Below are positions 44,892 to 56,540 of a DNA stretch of 64,000 bases, piece by piece. Numbering within the stretch: the stretch's first letter is position 1; each line of letters begins with the position of its first letter. The notes below the pieces were generated by a model. That model did not search any database and had not been told where the DNA came from. It saw only the letters and a program-made list of their open reading frames with translations. A program made the position numbers and the translations under genes. Origin of the DNA: Mesostigma viride (lineage: Eukaryota; Streptophyta; Mesostigmatophyceae; Mesostigmatales; Mesostigmataceae); assembly GCA_009746045.1 (NCBI GenBank), contig RPFO01000041.1, positions 2,584,613 to 2,648,612 of the forward strand, written 5' to 3'.

Positions 44892-46096
44892 GGCTTGCGG
44901 GGGATGTTTTCACCCTACAGCATGCGCCACGGGGGGGCCACCCATGACTACCTGCGCGGGGTATCAATCGCGGACATCCAAAAGCGTGGCCGGTGGCGCC
45001 AGTTTTCGTCCGTGGACCATTACGTGGGGCTCCACCGCGCCCTGCAGGTGCGGGTGCCCCAGGTGGTGTGGGACCTCGCGGGCAGACTGCCCCCCCGTGA
45101 CTGGCGTCGTCACTTTGGGGCGTAGATTTCGGCCATACTTCGGTGAGGCGCACTCTAGCGGACACGCTAGGGCTTCACCAGCTGGAGGGTAAGGATGTGC
45201 CCTCCCATGGCTCCTGACGCGGTTTCCCGATGTACGGCCTGCGGCCAGGTTGGAGATGCGGGTCAAGTGGAAGCGGCGGCCAGGGACTGCCAAAAAATAT
45301 TTTATGTCTCTCTGTCTACTAAGTCCGGTCGGCTTCAACATATAGTGTAATAAACAAGTTTTGGTGCCCTTCAACCAGAAGTGGACCTAGGCAATGCACA
45401 GTGGATGATTGATCTTACGATCGGGATTCCCTGATTTTGCCTGGGGGAGCGGAGGGATGGAGGTGCGCCGCTACCTTGGAGGCGCTACACCGTTGCCCAG
45501 TGGTGCAAGTCGACATGCGGGAGCCAAACGGGGTGGCCACGCCCTCTCTGGAGGGTCTGACAGCCTTGGATGGGCCTCAGATGTAGTTCGAACTAGTTCA
45601 AAGTTAGTACAGGTAGTACAAACTAGTTCAAACGAGTTCAATCTACTTCAACTAGTATCCAGGGACCCTCAAGATATGCCAGGTGGTTGCTGAACGGTTC
45701 TGGCATGACAGAACATGTGTGACATCATAAAAATGTAGTACAATGTTGAAAAAAGTAGTATCAGGGTCCTAGATCTAGTACAGTAGTATTCTGAGGTCAT
45801 TCTTACATGGAGCGCCGCGCCAGCGGGGCGCCGCACTTGCGTGTGTCACGGATGCAACGTTGATGCGATGTATTTCAAGGTGGTGATGGCTGCCAAGCCA
45901 GCTTATCAGTTTTCCCCACCCACCCACCCTTTTCTGTTTTGTCTTGGGGGGTCAAGTGGAAGCGGCGGCCAGGGACTGCCAAAAAATATTTTATGTCTCT
46001 CTGTCTACTAAGTCCGGTCGGCTTCAACATATAGTGTAATAAACAAGTTCTGGTGCCCTTCAACCAGAAGTGGACCTAGGCAATGCACAGTGGAAG
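44892..46096 (+). mobile_element. F1 3'-end fragment: recombinase C-terminus, 3' UTR, B1-A2-B2
   Basis: Plus strand. Begins inside the recombinase (MFSPYSMRHGGATHDYL, RWRQFSSVDHYVGL), followed by a one-base frame difference after RLPPRDW, the 3' UTR with gcactctagcggacacgctagggc, B1 (about 45265-45410), A2 (about 45411-45918) and B2 to 46096. It is the mirror image of 60774-61838. Confidence 0.82.
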
Positions 46097-46980
46097 GGAA
46101 CTCAGAAACACTACGGAAACCATCCACTGGTTGACATTTGGCGACCGTGAGACACAAGGATCTTACAAGCAAGCTACACTGTAGCATGGCAACCCTCCAT
46201 GCTGTTTAGGTCTCTGCATCAGGTACGTGCTATCCTGTTCACGTGTTCATTGTACTGTATCAAGTTGTTGGGTGGATTGTAAAATAATCGTAGACCTGTA
46301 ATGGAGGTTTTCTGCTTGTCTTTTGGTTGCTTTACTGCCTCTACGCATTGTTGGCTTGTGATGGTTGGGGAATACCACTACGACATGCAGATTTTGGACC
46401 AGATTTGTCTGCTATTAGCTTATGCTTCATCGAAAGCAGTGACGTAGTGCTTGGCATTGTTTATAAATTTGATAAGCTTGATAACGCGATGTTTTTTCTT
46501 GCTAAAAGCATCTCGAAACAAGTAGTTTTCTGGCCAGATCTAGCCACTATTTCTTGTTTTGCTCGCCAAAGTCAGCCTTCTTCTTGTGTGCTCCTCATGC
46601 ATACAAGAAACATGGAGATGCCCAGGACCTGCTTGCATGGAAGCATAGCCATCTTACTTCTTTTGCTTTTTTCATCTTTCCATTTCATTTGGCGTTGTTT
46701 TTTAGGGTATAATGCATAGGTAATCTAGCTCCTCGGGAACCCCGGTTTACACGTCCAGTGTTCCCAAGCACTGCTGAGCAGTGGCAACCCAGGTATCATG
46801 TGTAATTTAGTGTCAGAAACATGTGGACTGCTTGAAATGATATCAAAATGCATGAAACAACCCCCAAAACGACGAAATCCAGTATTTGCGTATAATTTCC
46901 GGATAATACCGTATTATACCGTATTATCCATTATACGGACCCCGCGCGTATAACCGCGTATTGCGTATAATTGAACTCTG
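46097..46980 (-). mobile_element. One end of an hAT-like DNA transposon
   Basis: Read on the minus strand from 46980 it begins CAGAGTTCAATTATACGC and shows subterminal cgtattatac-type repeats (46900-46975). The flanking agcagggg (46981-46988) lies in the F1 Gag fragment. The partner end is at 54201-54410 (TTGAACACTG followed by cccctgct), giving an 8-bp duplication and hAT-like CAG(A/T)G termini. No transposase is identifiable in the 884 bp here. The boundary at 46097 with the F1 B2 repeat is a rearrangement or later insertion. Confidence 0.65.
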
Positions 46981-47628
46981 AGCAGGGGCCAGCTGCTCGC
47001 GCGCGTCCAAAAAATCCTCAGAGCTCGTCGCGTCCTCCTCTTCCTCGTCGGTGCCGTTGCTGGGAGGATCCTTTCGGGTCCTTTCGCCCCTGGCTGGACC
47101 AGTCTTCCCCTTGCCCCCAGTGGCCACTGGGGGCTTCTTCATCTCTAGAGTAATGGCCTTGCACAACATGGAACCCATGTCGGAATCACTTGACCCCTCA
47201 CTAATCTGGAGCCCTGCAGTCTTGAGAAACTGTCCCAAGGATGTCAAACGACCCTCAGACAACTAAGTAAGCCTTTGGGCCCAGTTTGGACCGAGATACT
47301 CAGTCAAGAACTTCAAAGTCATTAACAGCTCCTTGCCCCCCTGAAAATACGATTTTTTCACATTTAATAAGAAATCTCGGTCTACTGCCTCAAGGGTGGT
47401 GTCTTCGTGATCACTAGCCACTATAGAATTCAAAGATGAAGAAATTTCTCACAACTAGGCTCAATATTCCGCAATCTTGGAGACTGAGAAAAATTTCGGA
47501 CTGAAAATTTGTCACTCAGTTCTACCTTGCGGACTTTTACTCCCGTTGCGCAAACCCGTCAAAACTTGGTGCGAAAACCGTCAAAATATTGTTGGCTATT
47601 GTCTCACGATTAGTTTGACTGTTTTTTA
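46981..47628 (-). pseudogene. gag: F1 Gag N-terminal fragment and 5' UTR
   Basis: Minus strand. 5' UTR 47628-47422, then Gag from 47421 where the start codon is GTG instead of ATG, reading on through YFQGGKELL and the acidic stretch to the break at agcagggg (46981). A short local change near 47258 alters the first part (tcagacaactaag for tcagacatagtag). It provides the empty TTAA site for the 39400-44094 element. It is the left half of the copy whose right half lies at 54411-58097. Confidence 0.75.
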
Positions 47629-48587
47629 CTGACTAGGTTGTCCCCAGTTTACAAATTAACAAAATTAACAAATTAACGCCGGCGGACTACCTGCGGACTG
47701 CTCGACGCGGAGTCGCCGGGCTACAAGTTCCGTACTTTACCAAACTCAGCCTTACAGGCCGCCGCACCAATTTTTACTTCTTTCCGTCACATGGCTTGCG
47801 TTGGGTTCATCGACGAGCATCGACGCTCATCGACGGTGCAATCTGACGGCGGAGAATAAGTTCGCCACAGCATAGCGCGACGCAAGGGCTAAGATCCGAC
47901 AACGTGACATGCAAAGCTTTATACCGCATCGCTAACCGGAAATTCCGTCCAACACCGTCGTACAGTACTGCCAGTCGACCGCACCTCTGCCTCTTAACCG
48001 TCGAATGCGCAATCGATCTAGAAAGTAGAAACGTCCCCGCGACACTTCCGCGATTTCAGTACTTTCCGTCACCCTTGACAGTTTTCGTACAATACTACAA
48101 ATTTACGCCAATAGAAACTCGCCTCCATACATATATCTCGATAGAGGCGTGCGTCTTATTTAATTTCAAGGTAACTTACCTCTTAATTAATCTCGCCCCC
48201 CGTTGTAACACCGTCCCCCCGTTGTAACACCGTCCCCCCGTTGTAACACCGTCCCCCCCCCCCCATAAATGCGTCCCCCCCCCGTTGTAACACCGTCCCC
48301 CCCCACGTACAGTACTTTCAACCGCAGCTCTGCCTTTTAACCGTCGAATGCGCAATCGATCTAGAAAGTATCCGCGATTTCAGTACATGCCGTCACCCTT
48401 GACAGTTGTCGTACAATAGTACAAATTAACGCCAATAGAAACTCGCCTCCAAACATATATCTCGATAGAGGTATGCGTCTTATTTAATTTCAAGGTACCT
48501 CTTAATTAATCTCGGCCCCCGCCTTCCGCTAATTTGCTAATTTGCTAAATTTGCTAAAAAAGAGCCAATTTGCTAAAAAAGAGCCAC
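47629..48587. repeat. Unassigned region with a local duplication and poly-C spacer
   Basis: About 47983-48217 and 48322-48516 are two copies of one sequence (accgtcgaatgcgcaatcgat; gccaatagaaactcgcctcc; catatatctcgataga), the second with short deletions. Between them cgttgtaacaccgtccccc repeats three or four times (48200-48304). No supported gene. Confidence 0.65.
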
Positions 48588-48838
48588 CTGGCATATCTTG
48601 AGGGTCCCTGGATACTAGTTGAAGTAGATTGAACTCGTTTGAACTAGTTTGTACTACCTGTACTAACTTTGAACTAGTTCGAACTACATCTGAGGCCCAT
48701 CCAAGGCTGTCAGACCCTCCAGAGAGGGCGTGGCCACCCCGTTTGGCTCCCGCATGTCGACTTGCACCACTGGGCAACGGTGTAGCGCCTCCAAGGTAGT
48801 GGCGCACCTCCATCCCTCCGCTCCCCCAGGCGAAATCA
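48588..48838 (-). repeat. F1 A-repeat fragment
   Basis: Reverse-complement piece of the F1 A unit (cacctggcatatcttgaggg to ctcccccaggcgaaatca), about 250 bp, truncated on both sides. Confidence 0.75.
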
Positions 48839-49195
48839 CACTAGGAACTCAGATCTGAGATTTTTCTCTGTTTTTCTCTGTTTTCTCAGTTTTCTCAGGA
48901 AGGCTGCCTGAGATTTCCTGAGATTTCCTGAGATGTCCTGAGATTTCCTGAGATTTCCTGAGATCAACTGAGAAAAATCTCAGTTTTCTCAGGAAAACTG
49001 AGAAAATCACCTGAGAAAACTGAGAAAACTGAGAAAAAACTGAGATCAGCCTGAGAAAGTCGCCTGGCCAGAGATTTTTTTTCTCAGGAACGAAATTTCT
49101 CAGGCGCCTGGTTTTTTCTCAGGTTGCTGCCTGAGAAAATCTGAGACTGAGAATATCTGGGAAACTTAAGGCCTGAGAAAAACTGAGAAACCTCA
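48839..49195. repeat. CTCAG/CTGAG-rich inverted-repeat region
   Basis: About 350 bp composed mostly of ctgagaaaa, its complement ttttctcag, and tcctgagattt (five tandem copies near 48909-48961). Because the two orientations intermix, almost any part can pair with another to form long hairpins. No coding potential. Confidence 0.75.
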
Positions 49196-49279
49196 TGCAC
49201 ACAGAGAAATCGCATTCATACCACGCAACCAGAAATCACTTTGATTACAAATTATAATAATTTCTTGTGCAGTTGGAGT

Positions 49280-50320
49280 ACAGCTGTCACGTCCGTGATC
49301 ATTTACGTCCGTGCACTCAAGAAGTTACGCGGTTCGGAATCGTTACCGACGTTTGGTTGGTTCCGATTCAGTAGGCCGCAGGCTTTGTTCCTTGGGCCGG
49401 TGTGGAGCGCCGCGCCGGAAAGGCCTGAATTTCTAGAGTGACAGTCTTAGGTGACCTGACTTAGGTTCAGGCGCAAGACTTTGGGGCGCAAAGCCTTGGT
49501 GGCTTGCGCAATATTCCGGTGCGTGACATTTGGCAGTTATGAATCTTTTGTATTGTTCAGACGGAATGATGTTCAGTCCATCTGACAAAGCTAGATACGC
49601 AGATCGTAGTGTGCGGTGTGCTGGCTCGCACGTGGTTGTCGAACAGACTTGCTCTGCATTTTGCTGGCAGTCTAACTGCACGTCAGGCGGCTTGCTGGCA
49701 AATGCGACAGCGCATGGATGCCGGGATTTTTGGAGGTATTTAGGAGCAGCGCAGCGGCCATGGTGGTCGTTGTTCGCTCGTTTCTCTCCCTCACAACTAG
49801 TTTGTTGTCTTCATGGGGTTAAACTTCTCGAACAGCCCGGAGCAGCCCCCGTGAGTGGTTGCATGTCGTTGCCATGACGATGGTTGATAGGATTGACAGT
49901 GGTTTGATCCGGTTGGGATGTTGTTGGCATTGTGGACGAGAAACGTTCTGCTGACCCGGGAACAGTCCCGGGAAAGGGCCGGTTCGTCGTTGGCCAGTGT
50001 GCCAGTAACTGGGACATGAGCGCAGAGTCACACAGTTGATATAGATTATGACGTAAGTAAACACTGTTGCGCCACAGTGGCGTCATGGTCGGTCTGTGGT
50101 GATTTCGATGGGTCTCAAGGATATGTAGTTACTCTTACAGTTGCGGCAGCACAACTCGGCATTCATTGTAATCTGTCAAATGTTATGGAATGAATGGTTT
50201 GGGCATTGCTTTCATCATAAAGCATTATTGCAATCTTCATAATATAATCGGCTGGCTGCGCTGCCTGTCATGAAGGTGGTGGTGCCGTCAAGGACCACAC
50301 CTATCATCACCACTTAATTA
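49280..50320 (+). repeat. Direct duplication, copy 1 (1,041 bp)
   Basis: Runs from acagctgtcacgtcc to cacttaatta. It recurs without a visible difference at 50724-51764 (offset 1,444). Short ORFs in it are all under 116 codons and match no family I know. It does not carry LTR-like termini. Confidence 0.85.
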
Positions 50321-50723
50321 AAACGAGCGAACAACCCTTGGCGGGTTCAGTTCGGACAGCCTGAGCCGGAGATATACCCAAGCTGCTTGCAGAATCAAGC
50401 ACTTGGAAGAGGATTAAGCTTATCCTTTAAAAAGCTATGAAGAGGATTAGGCTTATATATATCCTTGAAAAAGCCATGAAGAGGATTATGCTTATCCTTG
50501 AAAAAGCACTGAAGAGGTTATTGCTTAGCCTATTTGAAAAGCATGTGTGGTCCTGTCGTGGGAATTTTTTTTTCCCTATGTGATCCTCTTTTTGACTTTT
50601 TGGCTCTTCATTTTTTCGAGCTAAAAAGTGGGGGGGAATATAGTGGATCACACACAAGAGTACTCTATTGCTATGGATATGCCTTCCAAGTGATAGGCTA
50701 GGATATAATGGCACGCAAACGCG
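50321..50723 (+). repeat. Spacer of the tandem duplication
   Basis: 403 bp holding gaagaggatta[ag]gctta repeats (50406-50530) and an 89-bp block (50637-50725, aatatagtggatcacaca...) that recurs at 51782-51870. The second duplication unit thus carries the same spacer with an internal loss of about 290 bp. No gene. Confidence 0.7.
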
Positions 50724-51764
50724 ACAGCTGTCACGTCCGTGATCATTTACGTCCGTGCACTCAAGAAGTTACGCGGTTCGGAATCGTTACCGACGTTTGG
50801 TTGGTTCCGATTCAGTAGGCCGCAGGCTTTGTTCCTTGGGCCGGTGTGGAGCGCCGCGCCGGAAAGGCCTGAATTTCTAGAGTGACAGTCTTAGGTGACC
50901 TGACTTAGGTTCAGGCGCAAGACTTTGGGGCGCAAAGCCTTGGTGGCTTGCGCAATATTCCGGTGCGTGACATTTGGCAGTTATGAATCTTTTGTATTGT
51001 TCAGACGGAATGATGTTCAGTCCATCTGACAAAGCTAGATACGCAGATCGTAGTGTGCGGTGTGCTGGCTCGCACGTGGTTGTCGAACAGACTTGCTCTG
51101 CATTTTGCTGGCAGTCTAACTGCACGTCAGGCGGCTTGCTGGCAAATGCGACAGCGCATGGATGCCGGGATTTTTGGAGGTATTTAGGAGCAGCGCAGCG
51201 GCCATGGTGGTCGTTGTTCGCTCGTTTCTCTCCCTCACAACTAGTTTGTTGTCTTCATGGGGTTAAACTTCTCGAACAGCCCGGAGCAGCCCCCGTGAGT
51301 GGTTGCATGTCGTTGCCATGACGATGGTTGATAGGATTGACAGTGGTTTGATCCGGTTGGGATGTTGTTGGCATTGTGGACGAGAAACGTTCTGCTGACC
51401 CGGGAACAGTCCCGGGAAAGGGCCGGTTCGTCGTTGGCCAGTGTGCCAGTAACTGGGACATGAGCGCAGAGTCACACAGTTGATATAGATTATGACGTAA
51501 GTAAACACTGTTGCGCCACAGTGGCGTCATGGTCGGTCTGTGGTGATTTCGATGGGTCTCAAGGATATGTAGTTACTCTTACAGTTGCGGCAGCACAACT
51601 CGGCATTCATTGTAATCTGTCAAATGTTATGGAATGAATGGTTTGGGCATTGCTTTCATCATAAAGCATTATTGCAATCTTCATAATATAATCGGCTGGC
51701 TGCGCTGCCTGTCATGAAGGTGGTGGTGCCGTCAAGGACCACACCTATCATCACCACTTAATTA
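50724..51764 (+). repeat. Direct duplication, copy 2 (1,041 bp)
   Basis: Matches 49280-50320. Followed after 17 bp by the second copy of the 89-bp block (51782-51870). Confidence 0.85.
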
Positions 51765-51943
51765 TGGGGGGCGTTCTGGGAAATATAGTGGATCACACAC
51801 AAGAGTACTCTATTGCTATGGATATGCCTTCCAAGTGATAGGCTAGGATATAATGGCACGCAAACGCGACACAGCTCTTCAAGTTTAATAAGAACATCAA
51901 TTTCAGTCACTAGACGAGTTGCTACAATCTGCTTCAGCGTAGC

Positions 51944-52321
51944 TCACTTTTCTATACGCCCTTGCACTTCTCCTCGTTGGTGCAAGGTCGCCCCGGCTAG
52001 GTTCAGCCACATTCTTGTGCTGCCTACCCCCTCTCCCCCTCTACCCACGATTCCCCCGCGTAGGTTCAGCCGCATACTCGCGGCCATCGCCACCACGGGC
52101 AGAATCAGCAGCATTTTCTGCTGCAGGCTGCCTCCTTCCTCTCCCCCTCCGTCCACGCTTCCCCGTGCAGGTTCAGACGCATTGTAGCTGCATGGGTCAT
52201 CACTGTCGCTGCTAGGTGGAGCCACATCCTCTTGGCTACCATTATTATCACTGCCGCTGCAGATGGAGGAATCAGTTTCTGCTGCAGGCTGCTTACCCCT
52301 CCTCTTCCTTGGTGCAGGCAT
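51944..52321 (-). CDS. Possible small Ser/Asp-rich protein of unknown origin
   Basis: 125 codons from ATG 52321 (MPAPRKRRGKQ), with a basic start resembling a nuclear signal, then acidic SDSDD-type sequence. The DNA is internally repetitive (ggttcag[ac]c[gc]cat near 51999, 52057 and 52170; ctgctgcaggctgc near 52119 and 52283), so the ORF may be a by-product of repeats. It abuts an F1 fragment at 52349. Confidence 0.25.
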   Translation of the reverse strand: MPAPRKRRGKQPAAETDSSICSGSDNNGSQEDVAPPSSDSDDPCSYNASEPARGSVDGGGEEGGSLQQKMLLILPVVAMAASMRLNLRGGIVGRGGEGVGSTRMWLNLAGATLHQRGEVQGRIEK

Positions 52322-52348
52322 GCCATCCTCGCTGCCACACTAGGAACG

Positions 52349-53252
52349 GACCTGCCCCACAGCCAGTTCAGGCCCCTTGTGGCCCGCTCTTGACACCGCA
52401 GCCTTGCTGTGGCACGCAGAGCGCGCTGCAGCCTGCGGTTGGATCGCAGGCGGCTGCGGTCGAGCGGGGGGACCATCTTCACTGGCAGCGGGAGCACACC
52501 CCTGCCCCTCACTTGTCCTTTTTGGCCGCCTCCGCCGCCGCCGATGCCAGCTCCGCCTCCTGGCGAGCCGCCTTCCGCGCTGCCCGGGCTGCTGCGCTTC
52601 CAATAGTACTGCCCTCCACCAGTGGCAGCAGGTGCATCGCCCCGTTGTTCCAGCCGCTGGTCTTCTCCACCATGAGGAACGCCTCGACCACACGCGCCAG
52701 GTACTCGAAGCAGGCCAGCTCCGTCACCACATCCTCCCCCAGCTCTTGGATGGCCACATCCAGAATGTAGGTCAGGTTGTTGCACACCAGATGGTGCGTG
52801 CTGTTCTTCCACCCGCGGGGGCTCCCGGTGCAGCCCCAACGCCCTCCTGCTCCTTGCGAAGGGCCAAGCGGGCCTGCAGGCTCCCGTGCGCGACCTGGCG
52901 CGCATCCAGCACCTGCAGCGGCAGCACCCTGTCGTCGCGGTCCTTGACCAACAGGCGCCAGGCCACTTTGAAAGCTCGCCGGGGGAGACGCACCCCCTTG
53001 GTGGTTCGGCGCAGGTCTCTCTCCCTCACACGCTCCCGCGATCGACGCGAGCTCCGCTGGGAGGAGTCCCGACTCGTGCTCCGGCTGCTGGACCGCTGCC
53101 GCTCCTTGCGACGCTCGCGGGAGCGATCCCGACGCCCCTTGGGCTCCGCAGAACGGCCCCTGCCATGCCCACGTCACTCCCGGGACTTGTCGCGGCGCGA
53201 TCGAGCGCCACCCCTGCCCCTGCCACGGCCTCTGCTCTCGCTGTCGGAGCTA

Positions 53253-53329
<77 letters not shown>

Positions 53330-53512
53330 GCGACTCTCGTCGCTCCCACTGCTGGTGTCTGTCGAGCCTGGGCTGCTCCCGCGCCGCGCGCGTCTCTTCT
53401 CCTGGCGCTTGCTCTTCGGATGGCCCTTGCCCCCCTTGTCCTCGCGCTGGCTCTTCCCTTTCCTCGCGTCCCTCCTCTTCCCCCGCGCCAGGGCTTGCAA
53501 CTCCGCTCCACT
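52349..53512 (-). pseudogene. gag: F1 Gag/Pol fragment with expanded AGC tract
   Basis: Minus strand, from the Gag middle (53512) to the Pol linker (LNWLWG region, 52349). The AGC run is 24 units long (53256-53327), against 11, 15 and 13 in the other copies. Here poly-Ser is followed in frame by DSSDSESRGRGRGRGG. The fragment also has a one-base deletion near 52819 (gcggggg to gcgggg). It is bounded at 53513 by an F1 B repeat. Confidence 0.78.
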
Positions 53513-54200
53513 GTTGTGCATTGCCTAGGTCCACTTCTGGTTGAAGGGCACCAGAACTTGTTTATTACACTATATGTTGAAGCCGACCGGACTTAGTAGA
53601 CAGAGAGACATAAAATATTTTTTGGCAGTCCCTGGCCGCCGCTTCCACTTGACCCCCCAAGACAAAACAGAAAAGGGTGGGTGGGTGGGGAAAACTGATA
53701 AGCTGGCTTGGCAGCCATCACCACCTTGAAATACATCGCATCAACGTTGCATCCGTGACACACGCAAGTGCGGCGCCCTGCTGGCGCGGCGCTCCATGTA
53801 AGAATGACCTCAGAATACTACTGTACTAGATCTAGGACCCTGATACTACTTTTTTCAACATTGTACTACATTTTTATGATGTCACACATGTTCTGTCATG
53901 CCAGAACCGTTCAGCAACCACCTGGCATATCTTGAGGGTCCCTGGATACTAGTTGAAGTAGATTGAACTCGTTTGAACTAGTTTGTACTACCTGTACTAA
54001 CTTTGAACTCGTTCGAACTACATCTGAGGCCCATCCAAGGCTGTCAGACCCTCCAGAGAGGGCGTGGCCACCCCGTTTGGCTCCCGCATGTCGACTTGCA
54101 CCACTGGGCAACGGTGTAGCGCCTCCAAGGTAGCGGCGCACCTCCATCCCTCCGCTCCCCCAGGCAAAATCAGGGAATCCCGATCGTAAGATCAATCATG
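53513..54200 (-). repeat. F1 B-A unit
   Basis: Complete A-B unit in reverse complement (tgtgcattgcctagg... to ...gatcgtaagatcaatca). It joins the Gag/Pol fragment on the left and the hAT-like end on the right. Confidence 0.82.
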
Positions 54201-54410
54201 CTTTCCCGCCTTGGTTCCCGCACGAAAAATTTGGCTGCCGGACCTCGGATGAGCGCGAAAACCCCATCATACGCGCGCTGATACGTGTTATTCGCCGTAT
54301 TATACGTAAAAATACGCAAATCGTATAAAACGGATAAAATTATACGCTCGACCTTGTATAACGCGTATTATACCGTATTATACCGTATTATACCGTATAA
54401 TTGAACACTG
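54201..54410 (+). mobile_element. Other end of the hAT-like DNA transposon
   Basis: 210 bp with subterminal cgtattatac repeats (54292-54395), ending TTGAACACTG at 54410. Followed by cccctgct (54411-54418), the complement of agcagggg beside the 46097-46980 end. Terminal 17 bp are shared with the partner end with one mismatch. Confidence 0.65.
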
Positions 54411-54693
54411 CCCCTGCTGCTGCTCGCGCCAAGGGAGAGAAGTCTTGCAGGGCAGGAACCGAAAGCTGGCAGAGAATGCTGCCCTTCTGGCGGGCGTCCG
54501 CGAGCTCATCGGAGCGGAGTTGCAAGCCCTGGCGCGGGGGAAGAGGAGGGACGCGAGGAAAGGGAAGAGCCAGCGCGAGGACAAGGGGGGCAACTAGGGC
54601 CATCCGAAGAGCAAGCGCCAGGAGAAGAGACGCGCGCGGCGCGGGAGCAGCCCAGGCTCGACAGACACCAGCAGTGGGAGCGACGAGAGTCGC

Positions 54694-54747
<54 letters not shown>

Positions 54748-55488
54748 TCCGACAGCGAGAGCAGAGGCCGTGGCAGGGGCAGGGGTGGCGCTCGGTCGCG
54801 CCGCGACAAGTCCCGGGAGCGACGTGGGCATGGCAGGGGCCGTTCTGCGGAGCCCAAGGGGCGTCGGGATCGCTCCCGCGAGCGTCGCAAGGAGCGGCAG
54901 CGGTCCAGCAGCCGGAGCACGAGTCGGGACTCCTCCCAGCGGAGCTCGCGTCGATCGCGGGAGCGTGTGAGGGAGAGAGACCTGCGCCGAACCACCAAGG
55001 GGGTGCGTCTCCCCCGGCGAGCTTTCAAAGTGGCCTGGCGCCTGTTGGTCAAGGACCGCGACGACAGGGTGCTGCCGCTGCAGGTGCTGGATGCGCGCCA
55101 GGTCGCGCACGGGAGCCTGCAGGCCCGCTTGGCCCTTCGCAAGGAGCAGGAGGGCGTTGGGGCTGCACCGGGAGCCCCCCGCGGGTGGAAGAACAGCACG
55201 CACCATCTGGTGTGCAACAACCTGACCTACATTCTGGATGTGGCCATCCAAGAGCTGGGGGAGGATGTGGTGACGGAGCTGGCCTGCTTCGAGTACCTGG
55301 CGCGTGTGGTCGAGGCGTTCCTCATGGTGGAGAAGACCAGCGGCTGGAACAACGGGGCGATGCACCTGCTGCCACTGGTGGAGGGCAGTACTATTGGAAG
55401 CGCAGCAGCCCGGGCAGCGCGGAAGGCGGCTCGCCAGGAGGCGGAGCTGGCATCGGCGGCGGCGGCGGCGGCCAAAAAGGACAAGTGA
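54411..55488 (+). pseudogene. gag: F1 Gag, 3' two-thirds
   Basis: Starts at the hAT duplication within Gag (APAAARAKG region). It contains a 2-bp insertion near 54440 and a 3-bp change that creates an in-frame TAG at 54595-54597 (ggcaactag for ggcaag). A 15-unit AGC tract follows (54697-54741), in frame with DSSDSESRG, and then the intact conserved C-terminal domain ending AAKKDK at 55486-55488. Not functional as Gag. Confidence 0.8.
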
Positions 55489-56540
55489 GGGGCAGGGGTG
55501 TGCTCCCGCTGCCAGTGAAGATGGTCCCCCCGCTCGACCGCAGCCGCCTGCGATCCAACCGCAGGCTGCAGCGCGCTCTGCGTGCCAGAGCAAGGCTGCG
55601 GTGTCAAGAGCGGGCCACAAGGGGCCTGAACTGGCTGTGGGGCAGGACCCGGGAACGGTCCGGTGGACCGGCGGTGCAGCAGCAGGCTATTACTGCGAGC
55701 CCCTGCACCGTCGCCCAAAGGGCCGCCCTACAAGGGATGGAGGATGCTGCCCGCGTCTACAACCGCCGGCTTACCGCCGTAGCGGAGGCGACAGACACGG
55801 GGGACGCAGAGCCCGCGCCATACGGGCCGGGCGGTCAATACGAAATTATTGACCCGGAGAGGCTGGCACTGCCAAAAGGAGGAGCTGCAGGTAGTGTCAA
55901 GCTGCTGGACTGCCTGCCGGAGGCATGGCAGAGGACGTATGAGGACATAAACAACATTCTACAAAGATGCGACGCGGAGGCGGGGGCGTGGATGCGGCGG
56001 GGCCGGGTGTCTCATGGTTGTGCAAGCGATGCGGCGTACGCACGACTGAGCATCAGGCTGGCGGAGACGCGGATGATCGAGTACAGTGAGGAGGCGCCCC
56101 CTGTGGTGAACGGCTGTTTTGCCGTCCCCAAGAAAGACCCCGGGGTTGTGGAGCCCAGCGAACGACGGCAGCGGTTTATAGGGAATATGGTGCCGTGCAA
56201 CCGGCGCTTCCTCAAGCCGCCTACCTGTTACCTGCCTAACTTGGGCGAGGTCGCTGAGCTGAGTGTGGGGGCGCCATGCTATTCGGGCAAGACAGACCTT
56301 GACACCTACTATTACCGGTTCGAGGTACCTGAGAGCTGGCGCCCCTATTTCTCGCTGCCCCCCGTGTGGTCCGATGAGGTCGGCCAGCTGGGACGACGGC
56401 GAAAGTTGTACCCCAGGTTCCGGGTCCTTGTCATGGGCTGGAGCCACTCGGTGGTCCTTGCACAGGTTGCCCACCTGCACTGTCTCTACGGGGCGGGGTG
56501 CTCGATGCCAAGAGAGGGCTGTCATATCCCATGCACTTGA
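55489..56540 (+). CDS. F1 Pol linker and RT N-terminal part
   Basis: One open frame (it extends back to 55185 overlapping Gag) carrying the Arg-rich linker (RSNRRLQRALRARARLR), YEDINNILQRC, then RT blocks VVNGCFAVPKKD, RFIGNMVPCNRR, KTDLDTYYYRF and VMGWSHSVVLAQ, and stopping at 56540. This copy keeps the linker-RT fusion that is broken in the minus-strand copy. The palm continues in the minus-one frame from about 56498. Confidence 0.8.

Noticed and set aside
49280-51764. The two 1,041-bp repeats as LTRs of a retrotransposon
   Set aside because: Only 403 bp lie between them, there is no inverted terminus, no target duplication, no primer site, and the spacer block is itself repeated after copy 2.
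52377-53528. Long plus-strand ORF with poly-Leu/poly-Ala
   Set aside because: Complement of F1 Gag across the AGC/CTG tract; composition is an artefact of the repeat.
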